NCBI RefSeq assembly: GCF_048572895.1
Contig: NZ_CP183878.1
Span: forward strand, 1,302,001-1,366,000
Direction: 5' to 3'
DNA length: 64,000 bases
DNA from: Psychrobacillus sp048572895
Lineage (GTDB): Bacteria > Bacillota > Bacilli > Bacillales_A > Planococcaceae
Part shown: piece after piece, positions 8,896 through 17,556 of the stretch
Layout: every line of letters begins with the position of its first letter
Numbering within the stretch: position 1 is the stretch's first letter
Notes under the pieces: model-generated
The model's database searches: none
Told to the model about the DNA's origin: nothing
Seen by the model: only the letters and a program-made list of their open reading frames with translations
Translations under genes and position numbers: made by a program

Positions 8896-10616
8896 GCGAT
8901 TTCCTCCTCTGAGAGCTGTGATTCGACTATTTCACGATATACATTATTCTTATCAAGGAGATCCTGATGGGTACCAATTCCTACAATTTCACCTTTATCT
9001 AATACGATAATCTGATCCGCATCGGCTACAGTGCTAACTCTTTGTGCAACAATAATAACAGTTGAATTTGTTGTTTCGTCTTGAAGTGCTTCCCGTAGTT
9101 TTGCATCTGTTTTAAAATCGAGCGCTGAAAAACTATCATCGAAAACGTAAATGTCAGGTTTACGAACGAGCGCCCTTGCAATCGATAGACGTTGTTTTTG
9201 CCCTCCAGATACATTCGAACCACCTTGTGTAATAACTGCATCGTATCCGTCGTCCATTTTACTTATAAAATCTTCAGCTTGTGCAATACGAGCAGCATGT
9301 TCAATTTCTTCTTGTGTTGCTTCTTGTTTTCCAAAAAGTATATTTTCCTTAATGGTGCCGGAAAAGAGAAGCGCTTTTTGAGGTACAAACCCAATTTTCG
9401 AACGCACCTCATCTTGGGTAGATTCGCGAATATCGACGCCGTTTACACGAATGGTTCCACTTGTCACATCATAAAAACGGGGGATCAAGTTTACAAGCGT
9501 CGACTTACCAGCACCTGTTCCTCCGATAATTGCAGTAATTTCTCCTGACCTTGCTTGAAAGGTGATATTCGATAATGCTGATTCTTCGGCTCCTGGATAA
9601 CTAAAAGATACATGTTCAAATTCAAGTGTTCCACGTTCTTTATCCACAGGTTTTGTTCCTTCAGCCAAGGAGACCGGTTTTTTGCTAAGTACTTCGTTAA
9701 TCCGGTTTGCTGAAACTGCAGCCCGGGGTACCATGATGAACATCATGGATGCCATAACAAGTGCAAACATGATTTGCATTACATATTGTATGAACGCCAT
9801 TAAATCACCAATTAGCATGGAGCCCCCGTCAATACGAATTCCACCAAACCAAATGATTAAAACTACGGTGATGTTCATTACGAGCATCATGACTGGCATT
9901 AAGAATGCCATCACTTTGTTCACTTTAATAGAAACATCTGTCAAATCTTTATTTGCTTTTTGAAGGCGCACTTTTTCTTGCTTTTCATGGTTAAAGGCAC
10001 GGATAACACGAATTCCGGTCAAATTTTCACGTAATACAAGGTTTAAGCGATCTAAACGCTTCTGGACTGTTTTGAAAAGCGGTACACCTTTATACAAAAT
10101 AAGTAATACAGATGCAATTAAAACTGGCGTTGTAAGAACGATCACAAGAGATAATTTGGCATCTTTAGATACAGCCATAATTATTCCTCCAACAAACATA
10201 ATAGGAGCGCTTACGACCATACGAAGCATCATAATTACCACTTGCTGAACTTGGGTTATGTCATTTGTAGTTCTAGTAATAAGAGATGCTGTGCCAAACT
10301 CGTCAAAGTCCTGAAGTGAAAATTGCTCTACATGTTTAAATACCTTCCGGCGGATATCTCTACCTAGACCTATTGCTGCTTTGGAGGAGTAGTAACTTGC
10401 AGCGATTGATGCAATGGCGCCAAATGCAGCGACTAAGAGCATCAGTCCACCAATTTTCCAAATATAAGCTGTATCACCAATCACAACGCCTTTATCAATG
10501 ATATCTGCCATAAGCGTTGGTAAATAAAGATCGGACATAGATTGGATAAAAACGAAGACGAGCACTGCAAGAACAATCCACTTATACACAGTTAAATTTT
10601 TTAAAAGTTTAATCAT
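8892..10616 (-). CDS. ABC exporter half-transporter, degenerate NBD subunit
   Basis: A 574-residue partner of the downstream ABC gene: six membrane helices followed by an ATPase domain with Walker A GGTGAGKST and signature VSGGQKQRLS. The Walker B end reads VFDDSFSALD, with Asp where the catalytic Glu is expected. One degenerate site is the known hallmark of heterodimeric exporters such as BmrC/BmrD. The start ATG at 10616 follows AAAGGAG and overlaps the marR stop by 8 bases; a longer reading from 10646 has no such site. Confidence 0.88.
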   Translation of the reverse strand: MIKLLKNLTVYKWIVLAVLVFVFIQSMSDLYLPTLMADIIDKGVVIGDTAYIWKIGGLMLLVAAFGAIASIAASYYSSKAAIGLGRDIRRKVFKHVEQFSLQDFDEFGTASLITRTTNDITQVQQVVIMMLRMVVSAPIMFVGGIIMAVSKDAKLSLVIVLTTPVLIASVLLILYKGVPLFKTVQKRLDRLNLVLRENLTGIRVIRAFNHEKQEKVRLQKANKDLTDVSIKVNKVMAFLMPVMMLVMNITVVLIIWFGGIRIDGGSMLIGDLMAFIQYVMQIMFALVMASMMFIMVPRAAVSANRINEVLSKKPVSLAEGTKPVDKERGTLEFEHVSFSYPGAEESALSNITFQARSGEITAIIGGTGAGKSTLVNLIPRFYDVTSGTIRVNGVDIRESTQDEVRSKIGFVPQKALLFSGTIKENILFGKQEATQEEIEHAARIAQAEDFISKMDDGYDAVITQGGSNVSGGQKQRLSIARALVRKPDIYVFDDSFSALDFKTDAKLREALQDETTNSTVIIVAQRVSTVADADQIIVLDKGEIVGIGTHQDLLDKNNVYREIVESQLSEEEIA

Positions 10617-11094
10617 TCTGGACGCTCTCCTTTGTAATGTTTTCATTTTCTAATAAATCTGCGATATGACTAAGAGTATTTTGGAGCCTTTCAAATTGAT
10701 CACTGTCAATGGTATTTATAATGGATTCAATTGTTTGATGAATGCTCCCTTTTTGAAGGCTTATTTTTTCAAACAATGCGTTTCCTTTTTCACTAAGTAT
10801 TAATTGCATTTCCCGCCGATTATCCGGAACCGGCTGCCTGAAAATCCATGCAGTTTGAACAAGGCCATCAACGGCTTGACTTAAAGTACTTTTCGGAATT
10901 TGTAATATTTCTCCTAACTGTTTTTGAGTCATTTCTTTGCGTGGTGCAATAATCATTAATACCGAATACTGTGGAATCGATAAATCATTTTCTTGCGCTG
11001 TATTATGTACAAAACGCATCAGGTTCCTGTTCACACGCCAAAATGAATGTAAAAACTCCGATGATTTGTTATCAGATACACTGTCAAAATCCAT
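10609..11094 (-). CDS. MarR family transcriptional regulator
   Basis: 161 residues with the winged-helix core EMTQKQLGEILQIPKSTLSQ and a wing containing DNRREMQLILSEKG, as in MarR/SlyA proteins. It is the first gene of a marR-ABC-ABC operon and overlaps the next gene by 8 bases, so it most likely represses its own operon until an exporter substrate binds. GGAGTG lies 8 bases before the start. Confidence 0.88.
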   Translation of the reverse strand: MDFDSVSDNKSSEFLHSFWRVNRNLMRFVHNTAQENDLSIPQYSVLMIIAPRKEMTQKQLGEILQIPKSTLSQAVDGLVQTAWIFRQPVPDNRREMQLILSEKGNALFEKISLQKGSIHQTIESIINTIDSDQFERLQNTLSHIADLLENENITKESVQND

Positions 11095-11116
11095 TACTTA
11101 TCACTCCGTTCTCATT

Positions 11117-11142
11117 AGAATAGTTCGAATATGAACAGTTCT
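11117..11142 (-). promoter_or_regulatory. Candidate MarR operator
   Basis: An imperfect inverted repeat centred on GTTCGAATATGAAC sits about 25 bases upstream of the marR start, where autorepression would place it. Arms AATAGTTC and AACTGTTC agree at 6 of 8 positions. Inferred from position and symmetry only. Confidence 0.5.
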
Positions 11143-11422
11143 AAAATGATTACTCTAATTTACTCTTACTTTTTAGGAGAGTCAACTATAAAGAGGCCTG
11201 ATTTTATAAAAATTTAAAATACAGAAAAAGCTAACCCGAAAAAGGCTAGCTCTTCAATAACCCCAAACCATTTTTAAAAGTGCTTCTCTTTTGATTATGC
11301 CTTTAGTAATCACCAATTCTTCGACTTCATAAGTGACGAATTTCGGGTAGTTTAACAGGTTTCTAATTATTAGAAAAGGGAAAGATAGAGTAGGAACTCA
11401 TTTAATGGAGAGGTGTTTTTTT

Positions 11423-12475
11423 GTGGATAAATTCTTTGCCGTTCTTGTTTTCGCTGGTGTGCCATTAGTTCTAGTAGGGGCATTTCTCGATTGGTCGGAT
11501 ATGGTTATGTTCATTCTTTGCTGTGCAAGTATCATTGGGCTTTCAGGATACATAGGTCGGGCTACGGAAAGTCTGGCAATTGTGAGTGGACCAAGGATTG
11601 GGGGATTATTAAACGCTACCTTTGGAAATGCAGTTGAACTTATTATTTCTATTTTTACGTTGAAGGCTGGCATGGTTGGAATCGTTTTAGCTTCGCTGAC
11701 TGGATCTGTCCTTGGAAACTTACTTCTTGTACTTGGGCTTTCATTTTTTGCTGGAGGCATCAAGTTTAAACGTCAAAAATTCAGTGTTCATGATTCCAGA
11801 TATAATGCAGGATTGCTTATTTTTGCTGTTATAATCGCCTTTGTAATTCCTGAAGTATTTTCAATGGGGATGGATTCGCAAAAAACGTTGAACTTGAGCA
11901 TTGGAATTGCCATTATTTTAATCGCACTATATCTTGCGGGATTGTTTTTCAAACTCGTCACACATCGAGGAGTATTTGCTTCCTCAGACCAACCAGAAAA
12001 GGAGAAAGAAGTGCCGGAATGGACGAAACGTAAATCCATTTTAATACTTCTGTTAGCAACTGTAGTGGTAGCTTTTGTGTCGGAACAATTAGTGCATACA
12101 TTTGAAATGCTTGGCGAGAAGTTTGGTTGGACAGAATTGTTTATCGGGGTTATTATCGTAGCGATTGTTGGAAATGCAGCTGAACATGTTTCCGCCATTA
12201 CAATGGCCGTCAAAAACAAAATGGATGTGTCAGTGGAAATTGCAGTCGGTTCAACATTGCAAGTTGCCATGTTCGTAGCACCAATATTAGTTATTGTTTC
12301 TTTGTTTATGCCGGAACCAATGTCGCTTGTTTTCACATGGCCCGAACTGGTGGCTATGGTTACTGCTGCACTTCTCGTGATTAACCTTTCAAATGATGGG
12401 GAATCGAATTGGTTTGAAGGATTGACCCTTTTCGCCGCATACTTAATCATGGGAATCGGTTTTTATCTCCTGTAG
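11423..12475 (+). CDS. Ca2+/H+ antiporter, CaCA family (ChaA/YfkE-like)
   Basis: A roughly 350-residue protein, almost entirely hydrophobic, with two homologous halves. The ion-binding alpha repeats are visible as NATFGNAVELIISIF in the first half and GNAAEHVSAI in the second. The family exchanges cytoplasmic Ca2+ for external H+. The start is most likely GTG 11423, because GGAGAGGTG lies 7 bases before it; the in-frame ATG at 11405 overlaps that site. Monocistronic, with a terminator directly after. Confidence 0.9.
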   Translation: MDKFFAVLVFAGVPLVLVGAFLDWSDMVMFILCCASIIGLSGYIGRATESLAIVSGPRIGGLLNATFGNAVELIISIFTLKAGMVGIVLASLTGSVLGNLLLVLGLSFFAGGIKFKRQKFSVHDSRYNAGLLIFAVIIAFVIPEVFSMGMDSQKTLNLSIGIAIILIALYLAGLFFKLVTHRGVFASSDQPEKEKEVPEWTKRKSILILLLATVVVAFVSEQLVHTFEMLGEKFGWTELFIGVIIVAIVGNAAEHVSAITMAVKNKMDVSVEIAVGSTLQVAMFVAPILVIVSLFMPEPMSLVFTWPELVAMVTAALLVINLSNDGESNWFEGLTLFAAYLIMGIGFYLL

Positions 12476-12487
12476 GAGTGCAAAGTA

Positions 12488-12527
12488 AAAAGTCAGTGTC
12501 CGAGAGATGGATACTGACTTTCTTTTG
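12488..12527 (+). terminator. Terminator of the antiporter gene
   Basis: Stem AAAGTCAGTGTCC with GGATACTGACTTT, 7-base loop, followed by CTTTTG. Confidence 0.8.
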
Positions 12528-12859
12528 TTAAAAACCAAGAAAAAGGTCAGTACAATAGTTTATATTTTTTAAATGTACGATTTATGAAATTGACTCACAT
12601 ATATTAATTTCTTTATTTCTATAATTTAAGAGGCCATAAATTGGAACAAGAAGGAATACTAACTCAATTTATAGAATACATAGAATATGAACAATTCCAT
12701 AAATATATCCAATCTGTTTTTTGCAATAACCAATGAATGAAAAATGTTACGGGTTTCGAGCCATCATTCAAACTTGCAAACGTTTCAGAAATTATTCTTT
12801 AACTTATCAATTAATATATTTTTTAGAGTTGAGTTAAATTCTCGAGGAGGTGTAGGACT
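12528..12859 (+). promoter_or_regulatory. Promoter region of the dehydrogenase, with a LacI/CcpA-like palindrome
   Basis: No gene is seen here. TTGCAAACGTTTCAG at about 12774-12788 has the AAACGTTT centre of LacI/GalR-family operators but misses two positions of a full CcpA cre site. It lies about 70 bases before the gene. A similar sequence precedes the TRAP genes. Confidence 0.4.
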
Positions 12860-13888
12860 ATGAAAAAAACATTGCGTTTTGGAATGGTTGGTAGCGGTAA
12901 TATTATAGAAACTCATATTAAAAGTATTCAAAAGATACCGAATGCAGAGGTAATAGCTATTTTTTCAAGAAATCAGGAAACCGCTGAAAAATGGGGAAAT
13001 CAATATAATATTCAAGTTTATAGCGATTATGAGGAATTCCTAGGTGATGATAAAATTGATATTGTTACCATACTAACACCTAGTGGGACACACGCGGATT
13101 TAGGGATATTAGCTGCCAAAGTAGGCAAACATGTCATTGTTGAAAAGCCAATTGATACAAAGCTTGCAAAAACAAACGAACTTATACGAGTTTGTAGAGA
13201 GGCGAATGTAACGTTAAGCTGTATTTTTCAACATAGATTTGATGAAGCGATAGTAGATATAAAAAATGCAATGGACCTAGGAGAATTTGGACAACTAAAT
13301 TTTGGAGCTGCACGTACTACTTGGTATCGGTCACAAGAATATTATGATAGTGGTGCTTGGCGCGGAACATGGGAACTTGATGGTGGAGGCACATTAATGA
13401 ATCAATCGATTCACTATATTGATCTACTTTTATATTTGATGGGTCCAGTGGAGGAAGCTCATGCGTATTGTGCAACTCGAGCTCATGAAAGAATAGAAGT
13501 AGAGGATATCGCAGTTGCATCGATAAAATTCAAGTCAGGCGCTCTTGGATTGATTGAAGGGAACACAGCGGCTTATCCAGGATATAGTGCAACTCTTGAT
13601 ATATTCGGGAACGACGGTAGTGTAATAATTGAAAATGATCGAGTAAAAGAGTGGAATTTTAAGAATGGGAAACAATATACAAAAGCTACAAAAGAAGTAA
13701 CAAAAGCAAGTGCCTCATCAAACAAAATGTCCTCTTATGATTCTCATAAACGACAATATCAGGACATCGTTAACGCCATTACGGAGAAAAGAGATCCACT
13801 AGTGACTGGTGAAGAAGCTAGAAAATCATTAGAATTAATTTTGGCTATTTATGAATCCGCTAAAAGTGGAAGACCTGTAAAATTATAA
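12860..13888 (+). CDS. Gfo/Idh/MocA family oxidoreductase
   Basis: 342 residues: an N-terminal Rossmann domain (GMVGSGNIIETHIKSIQKIP), the EKPIDTKLAKT segment carrying the conserved EKP lysine, and the C-terminal substrate domain with GGGTLMNQSIHYIDLL. The family uses NAD(P) to oxidise or reduce sugars and sugar acids. An AGGAGGTG site precedes ATG 12860. It opens a block with a TRAP transporter, two-component system and uronate isomerase, separated from them by composite repeat B. A role in sugar-acid use is inferred from that setting. Confidence 0.85.
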   Translation: MKKTLRFGMVGSGNIIETHIKSIQKIPNAEVIAIFSRNQETAEKWGNQYNIQVYSDYEEFLGDDKIDIVTILTPSGTHADLGILAAKVGKHVIVEKPIDTKLAKTNELIRVCREANVTLSCIFQHRFDEAIVDIKNAMDLGEFGQLNFGAARTTWYRSQEYYDSGAWRGTWELDGGGTLMNQSIHYIDLLLYLMGPVEEAHAYCATRAHERIEVEDIAVASIKFKSGALGLIEGNTAAYPGYSATLDIFGNDGSVIIENDRVKEWNFKNGKQYTKATKEVTKASASSNKMSSYDSHKRQYQDIVNAITEKRDPLVTGEEARKSLELILAIYESAKSGRPVKL

Positions 13889-13950
13889 GAAAACAAAAAA
13901 ACGTAGTGCCTTAATCAAAAAGGTCTGCGTTTTTTTTTTTTTTTTTTGAG
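13889..13950 (+). terminator. Terminator with an 18-base T-run
   Basis: An imperfect stem (ACGTAGTGCCT / AGGTCTGCGT) is followed by about 18 consecutive T. The tract is unusually long for a terminator and is prone to slippage. Confidence 0.6.
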
Positions 13951-13975
13951 ATAGAAAAGTATATAAAATGACCTG

Positions 13976-14378
13976 TGAACACTGGGTTTGCAGCATTAAA
14001 AAAGAATAATCCAACTGATTTCCGTTTCAGGCGGAAGAAAGCAGATTTTCTTTTATATTAGTGGAAATAAAAAGAAGTAGTAAGTGTTTGACTCATAAAG
14101 AAGCGAAGTAGCGAACGAAATTGCATCTTCGTGAGCTTGTTCTATCGATAGAGAAGTATCTTATCTTTAGTTACCCAAAAAACGAACTTACCTGTTTCTA
14201 AGCGTGGTAGGATGGCGACGGACATGCAAACGCCATAAGATTACCGAAAAAAAGTGATATTGGTTGTGACGGATGTCACAACCAATATCACTAAAAAATT
14301 CACTCGGTAATAATATAGCAAAATGTCTGTCCAAAGCCCTTCGAAAACGATAAAAACAGGTTTTTACCTTAAAGGACG
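13976..14378 (+). repeat. Composite repeat, copy B (short form)
   Basis: The same start (TGAACACTGGG) and TTTCCGTTTCAGGCGG as the other copies, but the sequence then jumps straight to AAGAAAGCAGATTTTC, leaving out roughly 290 bases present in copies A and C. The structured right half is complete apart from the terminator. No gene is present. Confidence 0.85.
14182..14378 (+). ncRNA. Candidate structured RNA, copy B
   Basis: P1 ACCTGTTT (14190) pairs with AAACAGGT (14354); P2 GGACA with TGTCC; P3 ATTACCG (14240) with CGGTAAT (14305). The apical hairpin is a perfect 17-bp stem (14254-14270 with 14275-14291). Its outer half, GTGATA/TATCAC, differs from copy C on both strands yet still pairs. 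The terminator hairpin of copies A and C is not recognisable here. Confidence 0.5.
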
Positions 14379-14525
14379 CTTGCGTTTTCATGATGGTAGA
14401 AATATGAATTACAACTATTTTTCACAGCTAGTGAAGCAGTCATATTACATAACCTAAAAAAAACACAATTTTTTCATAAAAAATAAACATTCTAATAATT
14501 CGAAATAAACAGTAAAATTTGAAAT

Positions 14526-14541
14526 AAGAAAACGCTTTCTT
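14526..14541 (+). promoter_or_regulatory. cre-like or LacI-type operator before the TRAP genes
   Basis: AAGAAAACGCTTTCTT is a near-perfect palindrome around ACGC/CG. It matches the CcpA cre consensus except at two symmetric positions. It overlaps the region just upstream of the ribosome binding site, so binding would block the operon. It could equally serve a local LacI-family regulator. Confidence 0.5.
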
Positions 14542-14554
14542 GAGGAGGAAATTT

Positions 14555-15052
14555 ATGAATCTAATAATAAAAATATATTCATTCATTGACAATATATTTG
14601 AAAAGCTGACACTTTTATCGCTGATTTTATTAGTAATTATTGTCACACTACAAGTCGTGACAAGATATTTTTTTAACTTCGTCTTCTTTTGGTCAGAGGA
14701 AATCACTTTACTTTTGTTAGTCTGGTTTGGATTTATGGGAATCGCTATTGGATTTCGTGAATATATCCATTTAGGAATTGATACATTTACTAACCTTTTT
14801 CCGAAAATGTTTAATAAAGTTTTAGATAAGGTGATTCGTGCCAGTGTTTTTGCTACTGGAATCTATCTTGTGGTTCAAGGGTCACAATTTACGATTCTTA
14901 TGTTGGATTCAACTCTACCAGCTACAAAACTTCCAAGTAGCATTACCTATATCATCATGCCGATAACAGGATTCATGATTTGTTTATATACACTTCTACA
15001 ATTTTTTAATGTCGACACATCTAAGTACAAAGATATAGAGGAGGCGATTTAG
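14555..15052 (+). CDS. TRAP transporter small membrane subunit (DctQ/SiaQ type)
   Basis: 165 residues with four membrane helices. The segment WSEEITLLLLVWFGFMGIAI followed by EYIHLGIDTF is typical of DctQ proteins. ATG 14555 follows AGGAGGA; a TTG at 14540 would overlap that site. It is directly followed by the large subunit and binding protein. The complex takes up organic acids, including uronates, using a sodium gradient. Confidence 0.9.
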   Translation: MNLIIKIYSFIDNIFEKLTLLSLILLVIIVTLQVVTRYFFNFVFFWSEEITLLLLVWFGFMGIAIGFREYIHLGIDTFTNLFPKMFNKVLDKVIRASVFATGIYLVVQGSQFTILMLDSTLPATKLPSSITYIIMPITGFMICLYTLLQFFNVDTSKYKDIEEAI

Positions 15053-15053
15053 C

Positions 15054-16349
15054 ATGGCAAGTACTACACTAGCGGTTACAATTTTACTAGTAAGTTTCGT
15101 TATTCTTATCATGCTTCGATTTCCGATAGCTTTGACGCTAGTTATCTCATCATTGCTTACAATCATTTCCATAGGTGTGCCGTTACCAATAATTGGACAG
15201 CAAATGATTCAAGGGATGAATTCCTTTTCTTTACTCGCCATACCATTTTTTATCCTGACAGGCCAAATCATGAGCGCAGGAGGTCTTGCAGCCCGGATTG
15301 TAAATTTAGCGATTCTTTTAGTCGGGCGGGTTCGTGGCGGGTTGGCGATGGTAAACAGCGTAGCCTCTCTATTTTTTGGAAATATCTCCGGCTCTGCTGT
15401 AGCAGATGTTTCATCCGTTGGGTCTGTTATGATTCCTATGATGAAAAAGAATGGTTATGAGGCAGATTATGCGGTTGGTGTTACAATTGCATCCGCTATT
15501 CAGGGAGTAGTAGTCCCGCCAAGTCATAACCTTGTATTATATTCATTAGCAGCAGGAGGCGTTTCCATTGCCAGTTTATTTATGGCTGGTATTGTTCCAG
15601 GTGTAATTATGTTAATCGCATTGTGTATCACTGGATATATAATTGCAAGAAAACGTGGATATGAAAAAGCCGCTCCAATTCCAAAGTCACTAATAGGAAG
15701 TACACTTTTTCACGGTGCATTATCTCTAAGCCCAGCTGTCATTATATTGGGTGGTATCATGAGTGGGATTTTTACGGCAACAGAGTCAGGTGCATTAGCA
15801 TGTTTATATTCTTTTATTCTAGCTTTTGTTATATATAGAGAAGCACCGCTGTCTAGTATTTGGACCATCTTAAAACGCACTTTGAAAACGGTTTCAATGG
15901 TTTTTTTCTTAATAGCTGCTTCAGCTTCTTTTGGTTGGGTATTGGCTTACTTACAAGTTCCGACCATGATGACTGATTTATTATTAGGTATTTCAGATAA
16001 TCCAATCATTATATTATTGATTATTAATATATTACTACTTCTCCTTGGGGCACCAATGGATATGGCTCCAATGATTTTGATAATGACACCGATTCTTCTT
16101 CCAGTTGTAACAAGCTTTGGTATGGATCCAGTACATTTCGGGATTGTGCTTATATTGAATGCAGGAATAGGGTTATTGACACCACCTGTAGGAACCGTTT
16201 TATTCGTCGGTTGTGCGATTGGAAAAGTTTCCATTGCACAAGGGACGAAAGCGATGATGCCATTTTTCTATGCTTTACTAGTAGTTCTGTTAATAATCAC
16301 CTATATACCTGAGGTAGTAATGTGGCTTCCGAATTTAATGGCTGACTAA
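15054..16349 (+). CDS. TRAP transporter large permease subunit (DctM type)
   Basis: 431 residues with about a dozen membrane helices. MNSFSLLAIPFFILTGQIMS and the NISGSAVADVSSVGSVMIP segment are DctM hallmarks. It begins one base after the DctQ stop. It forms the transport channel of the TRAP complex with the preceding and following gene products. Confidence 0.93.
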   Translation: MASTTLAVTILLVSFVILIMLRFPIALTLVISSLLTIISIGVPLPIIGQQMIQGMNSFSLLAIPFFILTGQIMSAGGLAARIVNLAILLVGRVRGGLAMVNSVASLFFGNISGSAVADVSSVGSVMIPMMKKNGYEADYAVGVTIASAIQGVVVPPSHNLVLYSLAAGGVSIASLFMAGIVPGVIMLIALCITGYIIARKRGYEKAAPIPKSLIGSTLFHGALSLSPAVIILGGIMSGIFTATESGALACLYSFILAFVIYREAPLSSIWTILKRTLKTVSMVFFLIAASASFGWVLAYLQVPTMMTDLLLGISDNPIIILLIINILLLLLGAPMDMAPMILIMTPILLPVVTSFGMDPVHFGIVLILNAGIGLLTPPVGTVLFVGCAIGKVSIAQGTKAMMPFFYALLVVLLIITYIPEVVMWLPNLMAD

Positions 16350-16397
16350 ACCTTGGGACTAGGTAATATTATAAAAAAATTTAAGGGGGTTTCAACA

Positions 16398-17426
16398 ATG
16401 AAGAATAAAAAATTTATAGGATTATTTACATCTTTACTTTTTGCCACGACAATTCTTGTAGCATGTGCTCAAGAAGATGAGGGTATAGCTGAGGCGGATG
16501 AAGGTTCCAAATCAGCAGAACCTAAAATTACTTTGCGGCTAGCAGACAATCAACCAGCGGATTATCCGACTGTTATTGGAGATCAAAGGTTTGCCGAGTT
16601 GGTTAGTGAAAAATCTGACGGTCGTATTACAATTGAAGTATTTCCAGCAGGCCAACTAGGTGATGAAAAATCAGTGTTAGAGCAGGTTCAACTTGGAGCT
16701 ATTGACTTTGCTAGAATAAATGCCAGCCCACTTGCTGAGTTTAATGATGATTTCACCGTTTTCTCCGTACCGTATTTGTTTAATAGTGATGATCATTTGT
16801 GGAATTTCCTTAATGGAGACACTGGAACGGCATTGCTAGATGGTTTACAAGATGCGAAAATGCAAGGTCTTGCTTATTACGATTCTGGCTCGCGCAGTTT
16901 TTATTCTACTAAACCTTTAACAAGTATTGAAGACTTAAAGGGTCAAAAGATTCGTGTTCAGCAAAGTGAAATAAATATTAAATTAATGGAGGCATTGGGA
17001 GCAAGTGCTACTCCGATGCCATATGGAGAGGTTTTTACTGGCCTTCAGACGGGTATCATTGACGGTGCAGAAAACAATCTTCCGAGCTTTGACTCATCAA
17101 ACCATTACCAAGAAGCGAAGTATCTAATTATGGATCATCATACAAGAGTGCCTGAAGTAGTGTTAATGAGTAAAACGGCTTGGGATAAACTTTCAGCAGA
17201 AGACCAAGAGCTAATCAGACAAGCGGCTTTGGATTCAGTTGAGGCTCAAAGGCAAGCATGGGCTGATTATGAAGAAAAATCTCTAAAGACATTGGATGAT
17301 GCAGGAGTTACTATTACTGAAGTCGAAGATATTACTCCTTGGCAAACGGCAGTTAAGTCTATTGTTGATGAATTTTCTAAGGATTATCCTGAATTAGTCG
17401 ATGCGATCAATACAGCAAGCCCATGA
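16398..17426 (+). CDS. TRAP transporter substrate-binding lipoprotein (DctP type)
   Basis: 342 residues with a lipoprotein signal; the lipobox ILVAC places the lipidated cysteine at residue 23. The DctP fold is shown by the LADNQPADYPTVIG start, FPAGQLGDEKSVLEQVQLGA and IRVQQSE with the conserved arginine that holds the substrate carboxylate. AAGGGGG precedes ATG 16398; an upstream in-frame start lacks a site. Glucuronate or a related sugar acid is the likely ligand because uxaC is nearby. Confidence 0.92.
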   Translation: MKNKKFIGLFTSLLFATTILVACAQEDEGIAEADEGSKSAEPKITLRLADNQPADYPTVIGDQRFAELVSEKSDGRITIEVFPAGQLGDEKSVLEQVQLGAIDFARINASPLAEFNDDFTVFSVPYLFNSDDHLWNFLNGDTGTALLDGLQDAKMQGLAYYDSGSRSFYSTKPLTSIEDLKGQKIRVQQSEINIKLMEALGASATPMPYGEVFTGLQTGIIDGAENNLPSFDSSNHYQEAKYLIMDHHTRVPEVVLMSKTAWDKLSAEDQELIRQAALDSVEAQRQAWADYEEKSLKTLDDAGVTITEVEDITPWQTAVKSIVDEFSKDYPELVDAINTASP

Positions 17427-17466
17427 TAATTAGAAGATAATCCATTCTTAAGGCTAGCATTATCAC

Positions 17467-17515
17467 CCTACCTAGTTAGTTAAATATTTACTATACTAGG
17501 TAGGTCTTTTCCATT
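17467..17515 (+). terminator. Terminator after the TRAP operon
   Basis: A perfect 10-bp stem (CCTACCTAGT / ACTAGGTAGG) followed by TCTTTTCC. Confidence 0.75.
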
Positions 17516-17556
17516 AAGATTAAGTGGGAAACAATACTTATTGGAAAGGAACTATG

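Noticed and set aside
14540..14554. TTG 14540 as the start of the TRAP small subunit
   Set aside because: It would place the AGGAGGA site inside the coding sequence; ATG 14555 fits that site.
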